Shown: positions 36,985 through 48,163 of the stretch, one piece after another
Layout: each line of letters opens with the position of its first letter
Position numbering within the stretch: the first letter of the stretch is position 1
Origin: Cannabis sativa
Taxonomy: Eukaryota; Streptophyta; Magnoliopsida; Rosales; Cannabaceae
DNA: 64,000 nucleotides
Assembly (NCBI RefSeq): GCF_029168945.1
Contig: NC_083605.1
Span: 7,323,280-7,387,279, forward strand
Reading direction: 5' to 3'
Notes under the pieces: model-generated
The model's database searches: none
Told to the model about the DNA's origin: nothing
The model's input: the letters and a program-made list of their open reading frames with translations, nothing else
Made by a program: the position numbers and the translations under genes

Positions 36985-37335
36985 ATAAATTAGTATCATA
37001 GCAGCGCACACTATAGTATTGGGTCCGCAGCGCGACTATCGTCCTGGTAGTGGTCAGAATGAATAAATTAGTATCATAGTAGTGTAAACTATAGTATCAG
37101 GCCAGCAATGCGAGTATAGTGCTAGTTTTGATTGATATTTAATTCCATAAAGTATTAGTTGACACTATCATATAACGATACAAACTATAGTACCTAGTCG
37201 ACAGTACGAGTATAGTATTGGTTAAGAGTGATATTATGGTTAATGATACTTTTAGGTATAGACTGATGCTAGCAGTACAACTATCGTGTCGGGTCCATAG
37301 CACGATTATAGTACTGGTAGTGACTGATATAAGAT
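36985..37335. repeat. Degenerate 80-90 bp tandem array in LTR C2
   Basis: About four diverged units sharing TATCATAG, AACTATAGTA and GCACGATTATAGTACTGG-like motifs. The counterpart in unit 2 (about 53810-54930) is split by a hAT-like element. The intact Tekay LTR has a comparable array around GTACGGTGTTACCAACACGA (about 3931-4060). Confidence 0.6.
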
Positions 37336-39778
37336 CAATCATACCAAAGGCAAGAACGTTCTTAATTTATCTATTAAGCCTTGTAGAGAGGTGTATTGGC
37401 GCATAGATGCGCAAGTCGGTAATGTGTATCTATATATCGGGATGGTTAACCTTAGAATGTTTAGTTTCAAGACAACATGAGCTTCTATTTTGTAATCGAT
37501 GTGCGATACTTTTGAGAAAAAAGTATTTTAGATACAATTGTAAACTTTAAACAGGATCGCTGAAATTATGTAAAGTTATATATTTATCAAAGTTTAATTT
37601 CAAAAGTTTTAATTTATCACATTTTCAAAAAACTTTTTGATTAACAGAAGCATGTAATGTAATTAAAAACTAGTGTAGCGTGCAGCGTGCCTAAGCAACT
37701 AGGCATTACAAATGTTTAAAATGATTTATATGTTTTTTGATGTGTTCATGTATTGCATGTAATTTGATGATATTATATGAATTTTATGTATGTTTTTTTG
37801 AAAAATATTTTTCTTAGGCTTGTTTTAGTCTTTAAAATGCTTTAGAGACAGTTATTGGTTGAAAAAATGACTAAAAGCACCCATTAGTGCATGTTGTCAA
37901 GCCCCTTGGCTAGTCTTTGGGTCCCGCGCACTCGTGCTCGATCGGTGTCTCTCTCATGGTGCAAATGGAGTTGATGGTCCATATAGTTATTGGTAACTAT
38001 TGTTTTTGTTACCAACTAGTAACCAATGCCATTTTTTTTATTTTTGGTTAAAATTTTGTTTTTTAATTAAAAAAATTGGGTGAAAATTTTAAAAAACTAT
38101 AAAATATTAATATTTTCAATTTCAATCCTAAATATCATACCTCAATTAATAAAAAATAATTTTTTAATTATTTATTGTTTGTTGTTAATTTTAGATATAT
38201 ATGAAAGTGGTTTAAATTTGAATTTAATTAAGCTGTGATATAATAGAATTATATTCAAATTTAAATTTGATTATTTTACCATTTTTAATACATGTTTAAA
38301 TAATAATATCTAAATATTAGATATTTGATACATTCTAAAACCTAAAATAACCTAAAAAAAATATAATCTCTCTCTACAGCCCCATCAATTGCCCATACCT
38401 TCTAGCCAACTCTGCCCCAAATCCACCCACCCGCGCAAAGAACGACCACAGTCCGACCCCACAATGCCTACTCGCACGAAGAACAAAGGACCCATTTGTA
38501 CGGAGATCCTTCTCCGTCCTTCGCCGATCTTTCTCCTTGTATGAAGGACTCATCCACCGACGCAAAAGACCCATCTAAGCCCGTTCCTTCCCTGTCAGAG
38601 CCTGTCTCTTGTCTGATTCGCCTCCCGTCTCATTGGATCTGCCTCATTCTCTAAAGAGAAAGGTATTATTCTAAAAAAAGAAGATTGTTGTTAGTTATTT
38701 TTTTGTGGTTGATTTAGAGCGAATATATATTGTTTGTGTTGAAATACACTTAGTTTTGATGAATTTTTCTTAATTTTTGATAGGTTTTATATGGGGGTTT
38801 TGGTGTTTTGAACTTTCTAACCGAAAGGAAAATGAAAACAATGTATGTTCTCAATTATTTCATCAAAAGATTCTCGATAAGTTAAATGGTGGTTATGGTA
38901 TTTTTTGATCTGGTGTTGTGTTGGTTGAGAAAAAACAGAACCGGTCGTGTTGGTTCTAGAAAAATGAAATATGGTGTTAGTTTTTATGTGGTTGTTATTT
39001 GTATTTTTTTAGTTTTGATATATTTTTTGTTGAAATCGTGAGATCTAGTTTTCTAGTGTATTCTTTGTGTTCGTATTTTTCTCGACACTTTTTCAATACG
39101 TTCTTGACGGGTTCTCGATGCAAATATCCCAAGATTAGGGAAGACCTTTATCGATAATTTTTCGATAGATTCTCGATAGGTTATGGATATGAGTGAGAAT
39201 TCTTTTTATTGTTGTTATGTTAGTTATTCTTGGTTGACTATTGATAGATTATCGAGTGATTATTAATTTCGATAGTTATCGACTGATTATTTCGATAAGC
39301 ATTTGATAAGTTTTTGATAGTTCAAGTTTTACAAAAAAAAAAATAGGAAATTTAGTTATTATCAATTGATTATTGATGGGTTGTTAAAAGGTTCTCGATA
39401 AAAGCGAGAATTTTATTTTGCTGTTGTTGTATTGGTTATTATTGCTTAATTATCGACATATTGTCGACAGGTTCTCGATGTAATTAAGAATTAGTTTTTT
39501 AGTTGTTATTTTTTGTGATTGTCTATTGACTATCAATTGGCCCTCGACAGGTTTTTGATAAGATTTAGTATTGCATTTTTTGTTGTCAGGTATTCATTTT
39601 ACTTTTGTTATTATTGTATTATTTAACTTTTTTTTTGATATCATTGATAAGTTGTGTTTTCTTCCCTCTATTGTCTTCTATCTATTTCTCGATAGGTTTT
39701 CGATTGGTTGTCGATATGTTTTCGATAGAATTCTAACATTTGTTATGTTTTCTTTCTTGAATAGCAACTGATTGTTAT

Positions 39779-39947
39779 GAGAGGGTTATTTCCTCTCCCA
39801 GATGAAGAAACGTATGTAAAGACAATCACTTATGAAACTAAGATAGTGATTGAGATGGGTGTCGATGAGACACATCCTTAATATGATGCCCAAAACCTTG
39901 TTGTTTTCAAAAGCCATGCTAAAAAGTAGTAGAACAAGTTATCAAGT
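39779..39947 (+). pseudogene. Unidentified short coding-like remnant in MULE-like copy 1
   Basis: Reads MRGLFPLPDEETYVKTITYE, then TKIVIEMGVDETHP, a TAA, and YDAQNLVVFKSHAKK. The same segment with mostly conservative changes occurs at 62236-62381 in copy 2. I do not recognise the family; it may be an exon of the transposon or of a captured gene. Confidence 0.35.
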
Positions 39948-40363
39948 TAAACTTTAAAAATTGTAATAACAATATCCGGAGCCTCCATATGAAATATTAT
40001 CGAAAAACCATCAAGAAATCATCATAGAATACATTTACTAAATTTTATAAAAGATTGCACAAACCATCGACAAAGCATCGAGAACATATCGATATACTAT
40101 CGTTAAATTTTAAAAATTACAATGACAGCATCTGGAACCTTCACATAGATTATCAAAAACCCATCGAGAACACATCAATTTCCCATTGAGAAACTATTAA
40201 AAAATACATTTAAGCTAAATAGAAATTTTATTTAGCATTAAATATAACAGAAACAATTTAAGGGATCCCAAGTAACAGTAAACTATGCCTCAAACATGAG
40301 TTTTTCATGTAGCTTTGTTGTGGCCTAAACCGCCATAGTTGCTGCAATTTCGAGATTGTAGTA

Positions 40364-40560
40364 CTACTTATTTATCACTAATTTCAAATCATACTCCAAT
40401 GGGACAACCTCCAATTCTTTATATAAAATGTTGTGTATTTTTTGTAAAGTTGTGTCGGTTTCAACCATCAATATCATATTTTCTTCGCTTTTATACGCCC
40501 AATTAAATCTCTCAATACTCCAAACACCATCATACAATACAACCAGAAATGCAGGCGATC
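40364..40560 (-). pseudogene. MULE transposase N-terminal-like exon, copy 1
   Basis: On the minus strand, 65 uninterrupted codons from SPAFLVVLYDGVWSIERFNW through MILMVETDTTLQKIHNILYK to LEYDLKLVINK and a stop. The pattern (hydrophobic strand, Y-D-G-x-W, TTLxxIxxxL, LxYxLxxVI) resembles the N-terminal DNA-binding region of plant MuDR-type transposases. An AG acceptor (TTGCAAG) immediately precedes it. The copy at 62898-63095 keeps the frame with one TGA. No catalytic domain was found. The assignment is from pattern only. Confidence 0.45.
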
Positions 40561-41066
40561 TTGCAATTCAATACAAATAAAAAACAATTGAATTAGAATA
40601 ACAAATAACAAAAATTACAATAATAGAAAATAGTGTCAACAAACAGTCAAGAACCAATCAAGAACCTGTTAAAAAAAACAATAACTGTTGAAAATAATAA
40701 ATAGTAAATCATCAAGAAACAATCGATAACCAGCTGAGAAATCATCGATAACATGGACAAGATACACACCATCAATAAAACTATCGACAAACAATCGAGA
40801 ACACGTAAATAACATGTCAAGAATGGTTGTAAACGCAAAATCATTCACTATTTTGACAAATAATCAAGAATTTATCAAAAAACTATCGAGAAAGGTTGTC
40901 CCTAACCTTTGGACAATTACATCGAGAACCCATCGAGAACGTATCGAAAAAGCGTCGAGAAAAATACAAAAATAGTACAGAATACATACGAAAAATAGAT
41001 CTCACGGTTTCAGCAAAAAATATATTAAAACCAAACAAATACAAACAACAATTGCATAGATCTACC

Positions 41067-41702
41067 GAAAATAGAGTGAACCGTAGTAGGTTTTCCTGCC
41101 AAGTTATGGCATAGAGTGAAACCGTTGTAGGGTTTCCTACCAGTTTATGGCTTAGAATGAAATTATTGTAGGGTTTCTTCCTAACGACGTATCAGGTGTG
41201 GGTATGGGCGTTAGTGACATATGATAAGAACTAGGCGTAGGTAAGGGCTCGTCTGATTAGACAATGCGATATATTGGTGTCAAGTTGTGGCACGGGCTCA
41301 CCTGATTAGGTGATGCAATTATGTAACGGGTATAGATATGGGCGCGTCTGATTACACGATGCGATATATTAGTGCCAGGTTGTGGCATAGGCTCACCTGG
41401 TTAGGTGATACAATTATATGCTATATGGGTGCAGGTTTTTGGCACGGACTCACCTGATTAGGTGATGCAATTATGTGATATGTGGGTGCCATGCCATGGC
41501 ACGGGCTTGCCTAATTAGGCAATGCAATACAAGATTATCAGATTAAAGTATTGACTTGCCTGATTAGGCAATGTGATGTAATGAAGATGGTTACCTTATG
41601 AGGTAACATATAGAATTTATATTATTAAATGAATATGATTCCTATTATTGGTATAATAATTTTGTACTACTAGATATTTGTATATTGATGCTTATTCATA
41701 GC
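41067..41702 (+). repeat. Tekay-like LTR portion D2, part 1 (start of segmental unit 2)
   Basis: From about 41067 the sequence jumps from the MULE-like arm to the 41-bp minisatellite, matching about 27907 onward; this is the tandem-duplication junction. It contains a further array (41240-41530) of roughly 70-bp units with CACCTGATTAGGTGATGC and the perfect palindrome GCCTAATTAGGC (41509-41520). It is interrupted after ATAGC (41698-41702) by the Athila-type element. Confidence 0.8.
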
Positions 41703-42937
41703 TGTTAGGTTATAATTAGCCTATGTCTCGGGTCTTTAAAGTTAGCATTATCTCGTCTATTGGTGTCTTTTGGAGCAGTTTTACGCTTGATTTTCATTAT
41801 TTCAGGTTCTCGGAGTGCTAAAGTTCAAATTCAGTCAAATGGCGAAAAACTGGGATAAATTGGAAAAAAAATTGGAAAATTGTCTCCAGAAGCTACAGTA
41901 GTCGCGACTTCCATTGAGCCAGGTCGCGACCCTTTTTCCTGGTCGCGACCCTGGTCGCGACTTCGAGGTTTGGCAGAACCTTCGATTTTCGAGGTTTGCC
42001 TGTAGTCGCGACCAGCTTAAGTGCTAGTCGCGACTAGGTACGGAAATCGCAGATTTGACCTAATTTTGATTTTTCTCTCAATTGGAGGCACACCACTCAT
42101 CCCTATATAAGGAATACGACATTGAAGGTCAGAAGTAAGCAAAAACAGACCTAATAGTGGAGGCAAGTGGAGAGGAAGCTATCTTGAAGACCCGGAGCGA
42201 TACCACCTTCTAGTTTCTTTCTTTTACCCTTTTAATTCTTCTTTATGTTTGTTTTTATTTCTGAATTAATCATGGATGTTTTTAGAGTTATTATGAACTA
42301 AATTTCCCAATAAGGGAGGATGATGATTGTTGTTTAAGTTTATGCCTAGTTAATAAATAATTGCCATTCCTTCATCTTATGTGTGAATACTATCTTTATT
42401 TGTGTTTGATTCCATGTGCAAGCTTGATCACCTTTTACATGTTTAATGATCTCAATTCGAAATCTGAAAAAAGAGAATTGAGAATGCTAAAATTTGGATA
42501 GTCTAGGTTTTGATGTAAAACGAAAGTATTTACATAGCCTCAGTGACTAATAGATTATTGCTTAATGCTGATTTTGTGTTGATTTAATTAAGAAGTTAAT
42601 TAGAGAACATATTATTTAGAACCTAAAAGATCTGAAAAGAGTTAGGTTAATTTATAATCTGTCATTCACATTGAGATAAGGATAGCAATTAGGTATTAAT
42701 ATTGGTAGCTTATCAACAGGATTCACCTCCCTAATCTCTCATCTTGATTAATCTTTGTTTATTTTCTCTTTAATTTTCTGAGTTATTTACTTTCAAATTG
42801 CAAACTTATTATTTTACCAAATAGAATTATAAGTATAGTTCAGTAGTACTTAATCCAATTCCCTGTGGTTCGACCTCACTTGCGTGAGATACTACTTGAT
42901 TGCGTACACTTGCGTAATAACCATAATTTTCGTAACA
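41703..42937 (+). repeat. 5' LTR of the Athila-type element
   Basis: 1235 bp. It contains six GTCGCGAC palindromes (41901-42034) and a TATATAA box at 42104-42110. Compared with the 3' LTR it has one extra palindrome-bearing segment and lacks a small CATTA repeat. Confidence 0.93.
41901..42034. promoter_or_regulatory. Array of six GTCGCGAC palindromes upstream of the LTR TATA box
   Basis: Perfect 8-bp palindromes at 41901, 41923, 41942, 41954, 42005 and 42027, 70-200 bp before TATATAA (42104-42110). In otherwise AT-rich DNA this is strongly non-random. In the 3' LTR four remain intact (46942, 46983, 47034, 47056); one is mutated to GTCACGAC (46964) and one is lost by deletion. They are likely dimeric factor sites; CpG density also makes them methylation targets. 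Confidence 0.7.
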
Positions 42938-42941
42938 AGTT

Positions 42942-42961
42942 TTTAGCGCCGTTACCGGGGA
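42942..42961 (+). other. Primer-binding site, Asp-tRNA type
   Basis: TTTAGCGCCGTTACCGGGGA differs at two positions from the GGCGCCGTTGCCGGGGA signature common in Athila elements. It lies four bases after the 5' LTR end. Confidence 0.85.
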
Positions 42962-43088
42962 ATTGTTTAAAGATTAATATTACACAAATTATACTAACTT
43001 CTGGCTACTTTGGTATATTTTCTCTTGCTGATTTTTCTAACCTTTTTCTTGCAATATTTTCGTGATCTATTTCAGGAATCATAAGTGT

Positions 43089-44270
43089 ATGCGCGGTCAA
43101 GGACAAGCTGTCATATTACCAGTTGATCCTGAAATCGAGAAAACTTGTAGGAGAAACCGAAAGAACAAGAGGCAAGAAGGAGTTTCAGCTACTGCTGAAA
43201 CTGCAGAAATCATGGCTGCTAATGCTGCAAACAATGGAGGCAATAACAGTAACAATGGTGGCGCAGTAGAAGATCAAGCTAATGGCCGCAGCTTGAGAGA
43301 TTACATTTTCCCTACTCTGACGGGAGTGCAGTCATGTATCAGGCCACCGGCAGTGGATGCAAATAACTTCGAGATCAAACCTGCCATACTTCAAATGGTG
43401 GAGTCTTCAGTTCAGTTTGGTGGCCTCCCTTCTAAAGATCCTAACCTGCATCTCTCTAACTTCATGGAACTTTGTGAAACTTTTAAAGTTAATGGAGTTA
43501 GTGATGATGCCATTCGACTGAGACTGTTCCCATTCTCTCTCAGAGAACGAGCCAAGAGTTGGCTAAACTCCTTGCCACCAAACTCTATTGCCACCTGGAA
43601 TGATCTGGCAACAAAATTCTTGTCAAAGTTCTTTCCTCCAGCCAAGTCTGCAAAGCTGAGAGGAGAAATTAATAACTTTTGCCAACAAGACAATGAATCT
43701 CTCCATGAGGCTTGGGAGAGGTTTAAAGATCTAATCAGAAAGTGCCCTCATCATGGTATAGAGAAGTGGATGCTGGTCCACAATTTCTACAATGGGTTGG
43801 TAGGAAACACTAGAACTCTAATAGATGCAGCAGCTGGTGGAGCCTTTATGAGAAAAAGTGCTAATGAGGCGTATGATCTATTGGAGGAGATGACTCTAAA
43901 TAATCAGCAGTGGCCAACTGAAAGAAGCCAATCAAAGAGGGTAGCTGGTGTGTTAGAGGTGGATGCCATCACAAAGTTGACAGCTCAGGTTGAGGCATTG
44001 ACAAAGATAATTGCAGGGCAAGCTAAACAAGCCCAAGTTGTGTGTGAGTTATGTGGAGGAAGCCATCACTTTTCAGAGTGTCAAGCAGATGTGGATGATT
44101 TGCCAATGGATGAAGCTAAAGCCATTGGAAACTATTCACAGAACAACAACAACAATTATGGGTTCAACCAGGGTAATAACCGAAGAAACAGTGGGTTCTA
44201 TCAGCAACGAAATCAGAACCGAATCGAATCAACGCTTAATCAAAGAACAAACCTCTGGTGGAAATTCTAG
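43089..44270 (+). pseudogene. Athila-type Gag (frame broken near the C-terminus)
   Basis: The frame is open from 43062, with a probable start at 43089 ([15 protein letters not shown]). Features in order: a basic, Asn-rich N-terminus; a clear retrotransposon gag domain about residues 120-240 ([54 protein letters not shown]); and a C-terminal zinc finger-like [13 protein letters not shown]. The gag forms the particle in which RNA is packaged. At about 44226-44340 the reading frame shifts twice (first to that of 44011-44391, then to that of 44339), leaving a premature stop at 44268-44270. The shifts may be mutations; a programmed shift is less likely. Confidence 0.85.
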
Positions 44271-44338
44271 TTTGCAAACAGATTTATTGCTTCAATTCAT
44301 GACTGAAACTAGATCTTCAATCAAAGACCCGTTCACGT

Positions 44339-45487
44339 ATGGGCCAACTAGCAACTCAAGTAGCAACTCGTCCTCAAGGGAATTTGCCTAGCACAACTGA
44401 AGTAAACCCCAAAGAAAACTGCAAAGCAATTACCCTGAGAAGCGGTAAAAATTATGATGGTCCTGAATTGCCACATTCAGCTGATGGAGAAAAGGAGAAT
44501 GAAGCTCAACCAAAGCCAACCCCAACACCAACATCAGAGAAGGCTACTGACAGCCCAACACAACCACAACAGTCTCCACCAATTAGCATTGATCACCATG
44601 TGAAAATACCCTATCCTCAGAGGCTCAGAAAGTCAAGTCTAGACAAGCAGTTCACCAAATTCCTAGAGGTCTTCAAAAGACTACACATCAACATTCCTTT
44701 TGCTGAAGCCTTGGAACAAATGCCCCGTTATGTGAAGTTCATGAAGGAGATATTGTCTAAGAAGAGAAAATTGGAGGACTATGAAACAGTGGCATTAACT
44801 GAGGAGTGTAGCGCCATTTTGCAAAAGAAACTACCGCCCAAGCTTAAAGATCCGGGTAGTTTCAATATTCCATGCTCTATAGGGGGTTCGGTGGAAACTA
44901 AAGCTCTATGTGATCTAGGAGCAAGCATTAATCTAATGCCTTTGTCTGTCTTCAAGAGGCTAGGATTGGGAAAAGCAAAGCCTACAACAGTGACTTTACA
45001 ACTGGCAGATCGTTCTTTGACTCATCCTCGTGGGATAATTGAAGATGTACTGGTGAAGGTTGGTAAGTTTATCTTCCCTGCTGATTTCCTAATTCTTGAT
45101 ACGGAGGAAGATTCAACTATTCCCGTTATTTTGGGAAGAGCATTCTTAGCCACGGGCCGAGCAGTAATAGATGTTCAAAAGGGAGAGTTAAAGTTGAGAG
45201 TGCAAGATGAAGAGGTCAATTTTAATGTTTTTGCCCCAGCTGACATTCCTACCTGTTGCAAGATTGAGATGGTGAAGGGTTCTTTTGTTAAAGCTGATAA
45301 GAAGAAAGCAAAGCCTAAAGAGCGACTTCGAACGATTCAGCGTCGTTTGAAAAGATTGATGTGTGGTAGTTCTGAAGGTGAGCTTACTCTTGTGCAAAAA
45401 TCTGAAATCAACACTATTGGTGGTCAATTTTCTTCATTTAGTACGAGGGCTCTTTTGGATGAAAAGGGTCCACCCAACCCTTTTTGA
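44339..45487 (+). CDS. Athila-type Gag tail and aspartic protease
   Basis: 382 codons starting in the conserved MGQLATQVATRPQG...NPKENCKAITLRSGK linker of Athila polyproteins. A Pro/Thr-rich stretch follows, then a retropepsin-like domain with CDLGAS (active Asp near residue 192), INLMPLSVFKRLGLG and VILGRAFLATGRAVID. Translation probably depended on continuation from gag, so the ATG given is nominal. The frame stops at 45487 just after the protease, where RT would follow in a full element. The next sequence (CATTGGGGACAATGTC, AGTTTGGGG) resembles the 3' untranslated region of complete Athila relatives, consistent with deletion of RT to integrase. Confidence 0.85.
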   Translation: MGQLATQVATRPQGNLPSTTEVNPKENCKAITLRSGKNYDGPELPHSADGEKENEAQPKPTPTPTSEKATDSPTQPQQSPPISIDHHVKIPYPQRLRKSSLDKQFTKFLEVFKRLHINIPFAEALEQMPRYVKFMKEILSKKRKLEDYETVALTEECSAILQKKLPPKLKDPGSFNIPCSIGGSVETKALCDLGASINLMPLSVFKRLGLGKAKPTTVTLQLADRSLTHPRGIIEDVLVKVGKFIFPADFLILDTEEDSTIPVILGRAFLATGRAVIDVQKGELKLRVQDEEVNFNVFAPADIPTCCKIEMVKGSFVKADKKKAKPKERLRTIQRRLKRLMCGSSEGELTLVQKSEINTIGGQFSSFSTRALLDEKGPPNPF

Positions 45488-46721
45488 GAGAGTCTCAGGT
45501 AAGTCTCTTTTCTCTGCATATTCCTGTATACATTGGGGACAATGTCATATTTTAGTTTGGGGGGAGAGACTTAAAAATTTTAAATTCTGCACTTTAATTT
45601 CTGCATTTTAATTTTCTGTTTTAGTTTTTTGTTTTAGTTAAGGAATGGCAATAAGCTTGACGATAGTTGTATACTGCTGATTAGTGTGATGTGATTTGAA
45701 ATTGTAAAATAACTGTGTGCTTGATTCTATTAACTCTTTGGATTAGTTTGGATGCTTAGAAACCTATGTTTTTCTGCAAATATTCAATTTGTGAAAATTG
45801 TTATAACTGTTTTACTATGGTTTATGGTAAGGTTGACAGGATAGCTTAGAACTTGCATATTTATTCTTTTGAGGCGAAATCCTTGATAGTGTTCAATTGG
45901 AATATGACTTAGGCATTTGTTGGATAGTTTGAGCCTTTCGAGCCTACCATAATAATGTGTATCCCTAGTTAACCTTTTGAGCCTAAACCTGTTATGTTTT
46001 TCACCCTTTGATTTGGAAAAAATTGTAACCACACTATTAATTTTTCTTCACCATGTTATCCATGATATCATAAGCTACATGATTAGTTTGGGGGAGGAGA
46101 AACAGTTAGTGTGAGGAAATAATGAGAGGGGGAAAAACTTGTAAGATTGAGAAGAAAACAATTATGTAATTCAATGTCACTGAAAAAAAAATAAGAAAAA
46201 AAATTGAAAGAAAAAAAATAAAATATATGATTTCAGTGATGTTGGAAAATAGTAGAGATGTCTTCTATCAATCTTGGTAAATTTGGGAACAGTATGGGGT
46301 TTTAGAAAAAGAAAAGTAAAAAAGCTTGTGGGTTCTGTTTGTGTGCTTATGATATCTTGAGCCAAAATTGTCTTTTACCTATCCCTGAATATCTGAGCCA
46401 TACTATCTAAGCCTTGAAAAGACCTAATGATTCCGAAGAACACTGTCAACATTAGTGGAGAAAGGTAAGCATGTAAGCTTATGAGTTATTGGATTGTGGA
46501 ATTAATGGAAAGAGTAAAACTTTTATAACAATGTTTCACATTTGAGTAAATTGTTGCAGTTGTACATAGTGTTATTTATGGAGCATCCGAGTTAATTATT
46601 AGAGTTAGTAGGATCAAAATTCTAGTTTATGCAAGTAGAAAGCAGAGCATGAGTCAGCAGTGTAGTGATTATCTGATAGTGTAGTTAGTTTTTTTTATCT
46701 TACTCGGGGGCGAGTAAGAAT
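45488..46721 (+). other. 3' untranslated region of the Athila-type element
   Basis: Non-coding, with two AGTTTGGGGG-type G-runs (about 45554 and 46085) that resemble the polypurine tract and a stretch of A-rich simple sequence near 46180-46225. No env-like or pol domain is seen. Confidence 0.6.
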
Positions 46722-46737
46722 CTAGTTTGGGGGATTT
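46722..46737 (+). other. Polypurine tract of the Athila-type element
   Basis: TAGTTTGGGGGATTTT directly before the TGTTAGG start of the 3' LTR. Confidence 0.75.
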
Positions 46738-47966
46738 TGTTAGGTTATAATTAGCCTATGTCTCGGGTCTTTAAAGTTAGCATTATCTCGTCTATTGGTG
46801 TCTTTTGGAGCAGTTTTACGCTTGATTTTCATTACATTATTTCAGGTTCCCGGAGTGCTAAAGTTCAAATTCAGTCAAATGGCGAAAAACTGGGATAAAT
46901 TGGAAAAAAAAACTAGAAAATTGTCTCTAGAAGCTACAGTAGTCGCGACTTCCATTGAGCCAGGTCACGACCCTTTTTCCTGGTCGCGACTTCGAGGTTT
47001 GGCAGAACCTTCGATTTTCGAGGTTTGCCTGTAGTCGCGACCAGCTTAAGTGCTAGTCGCGACTAGGTACGGAAATCGCAGATTTGACCTAATTTTGATT
47101 TTTCTCTCAATTGGAGGCACACCACTCATCCCTATATAAGGAATACGACATTGAAGGTCAGAAGTAAGCAAAAACAGACCTAATAGTGGAGGCAAGTGGA
47201 GAGGAAGCTATCTTGAAGACCCGGAGCGATACCACCTTCTAGTTTCTTTCTTTTACCCTTTTAATTCTTCTTTATGTTTGTTTTTATTTCTGAATTAATC
47301 ATGGATATTTTTAGAGTTATTATGAACTAAATTTCCCAATAAGGGAGGATGATGATTGTTGTTTAAGTTTATGCCTAGTTAATAAATAATTGCCATTCCT
47401 TCATCTTATGTGTGAATACTATCTTTATTTGTGTTTGATTCCATGTGCAAGCTTGATCCCCTTTTACATGTTTGATGATCTCAATTCGAAATCTGAAAAG
47501 TGAGAATTGAGAATGCTAAAATTTGGATAGTCTAGGTTTTGATGTAAAACGAAAGTATTTACATAGCCTCAGTGACTAATAGATTATTGCTTAATGCTGA
47601 TTTTGTGTTGATTTAATTAAGAAGTTAATTAGAGAACATATTATTTAGAACCTAAGAGATCTGAAAAGAGTTAGGTTAATTTATAATCTGTCATTCACAT
47701 TGAGATAAGGATAGCAATTAGGTATTAACATTGGTAGCTTATCAACAGGATTCACCTCCCTAATCTCTCATCTTGATTAATCTTTGTTTATTTTCTCTTT
47801 AATTTTCTGAGTTATTTACTTTCAAATTGCAAACTTATTATTTTACCAAATAGAATTATAAGTATAGTTCAGTAGTACTTAATCCAATTCCCTGTGGTTC
47901 GACCTCACTTGCGTGAGATACTACTTGATTGCGTACACTTGCGTAATAACCATAATTTTCGTAACA
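46738..47966 (+). repeat. 3' LTR of the Athila-type element
   Basis: 1229 bp and almost identical to the 5' LTR, including a TATATAA box near 47133. It has lost one GTCGCGAC-bearing segment, and one further site is mutated. Confidence 0.93.
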
Positions 47967-47971
47967 ATAGC

Positions 47972-48069
47972 AGATGCCAGTGGTAATTTGGATTTCATCT
48001 TATGAATAATGCGAAATAGTTTGATTACGATTGCGTATAAATAATAATATTCGAATAATAAATTATATG

Positions 48070-48163
<94 letters not shown>

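Larger units (their letters stand above)
33442..37710 (+). repeat. Tekay-like solo LTR C2, interrupted by a family-B LTR
   Basis: TGTAATGACCG...GGCATTACA, with AATAT before it and AATGT after it; the counterpart in unit 2 has AATAT after its end, so the original duplication was probably AATAT. Without the nested insert (34077-36256) it is about 2.1 kb. A TGAGTTCAAGAACTCA palindrome is near 36429. No PBS or coding region adjoins it, as expected for a solo LTR. Orientation is by similarity to the Tekay LTRs. Confidence 0.8.
37711..41066. mobile_element. Decayed MULE-like element with long TCGAT-rich inverted arms, copy 1
   Basis: An outer inverted repeat pairs about 38985-39200 (TTTTGATATATTTTTTGTTG, CGTGAGATCTAG, CTCGACACTTTTTC, GGTTCTCGATG) with about 40870-41058 in reverse complement. 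Inside, the left half has many TCGATAGGTT motifs and the right half many AACCATCGA/ATCGAGAA motifs. A MULE-type exon lies on the minus strand (40364-40560). The flank 37711-38340 has no gene; 38374-38640 is C-rich and leader-like. The right arm is cut at 41066 by the junction with segmental unit 2. The outer left end and target duplication are not defined, so the MULE assignment rests mainly on the exon. Confidence 0.5.
41703..47966 (+). mobile_element. Non-autonomous Athila-type LTR retrotransposon (gag-protease only)
   Basis: 6264 bp with LTRs of 1235 and 1229 bp (TGTTAGGTTATAATT...TTTCGTAACA) and target repeats ATAGC (41698-41702 and 47967-47971); unit 1 has the unoccupied site near 28306. 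It has an Asp-tRNA-type primer site and a GGGGGA polypurine tract. The internal region encodes gag and an aspartic protease but no reverse transcriptase, RNase H or integrase, so it depends on a helper. This layout is like the TR-GAG class of plant elements. The LTRs are nearly identical, so it is young, although the gag frame is broken. Confidence 0.92.

Noticed and set aside
38374..38574. Minus-strand frame repeated at 60963-61169
   Set aside because: Falls in the C-rich leader-like part of the MULE-like repeat; alignment of the two copies shows indels out of frame.
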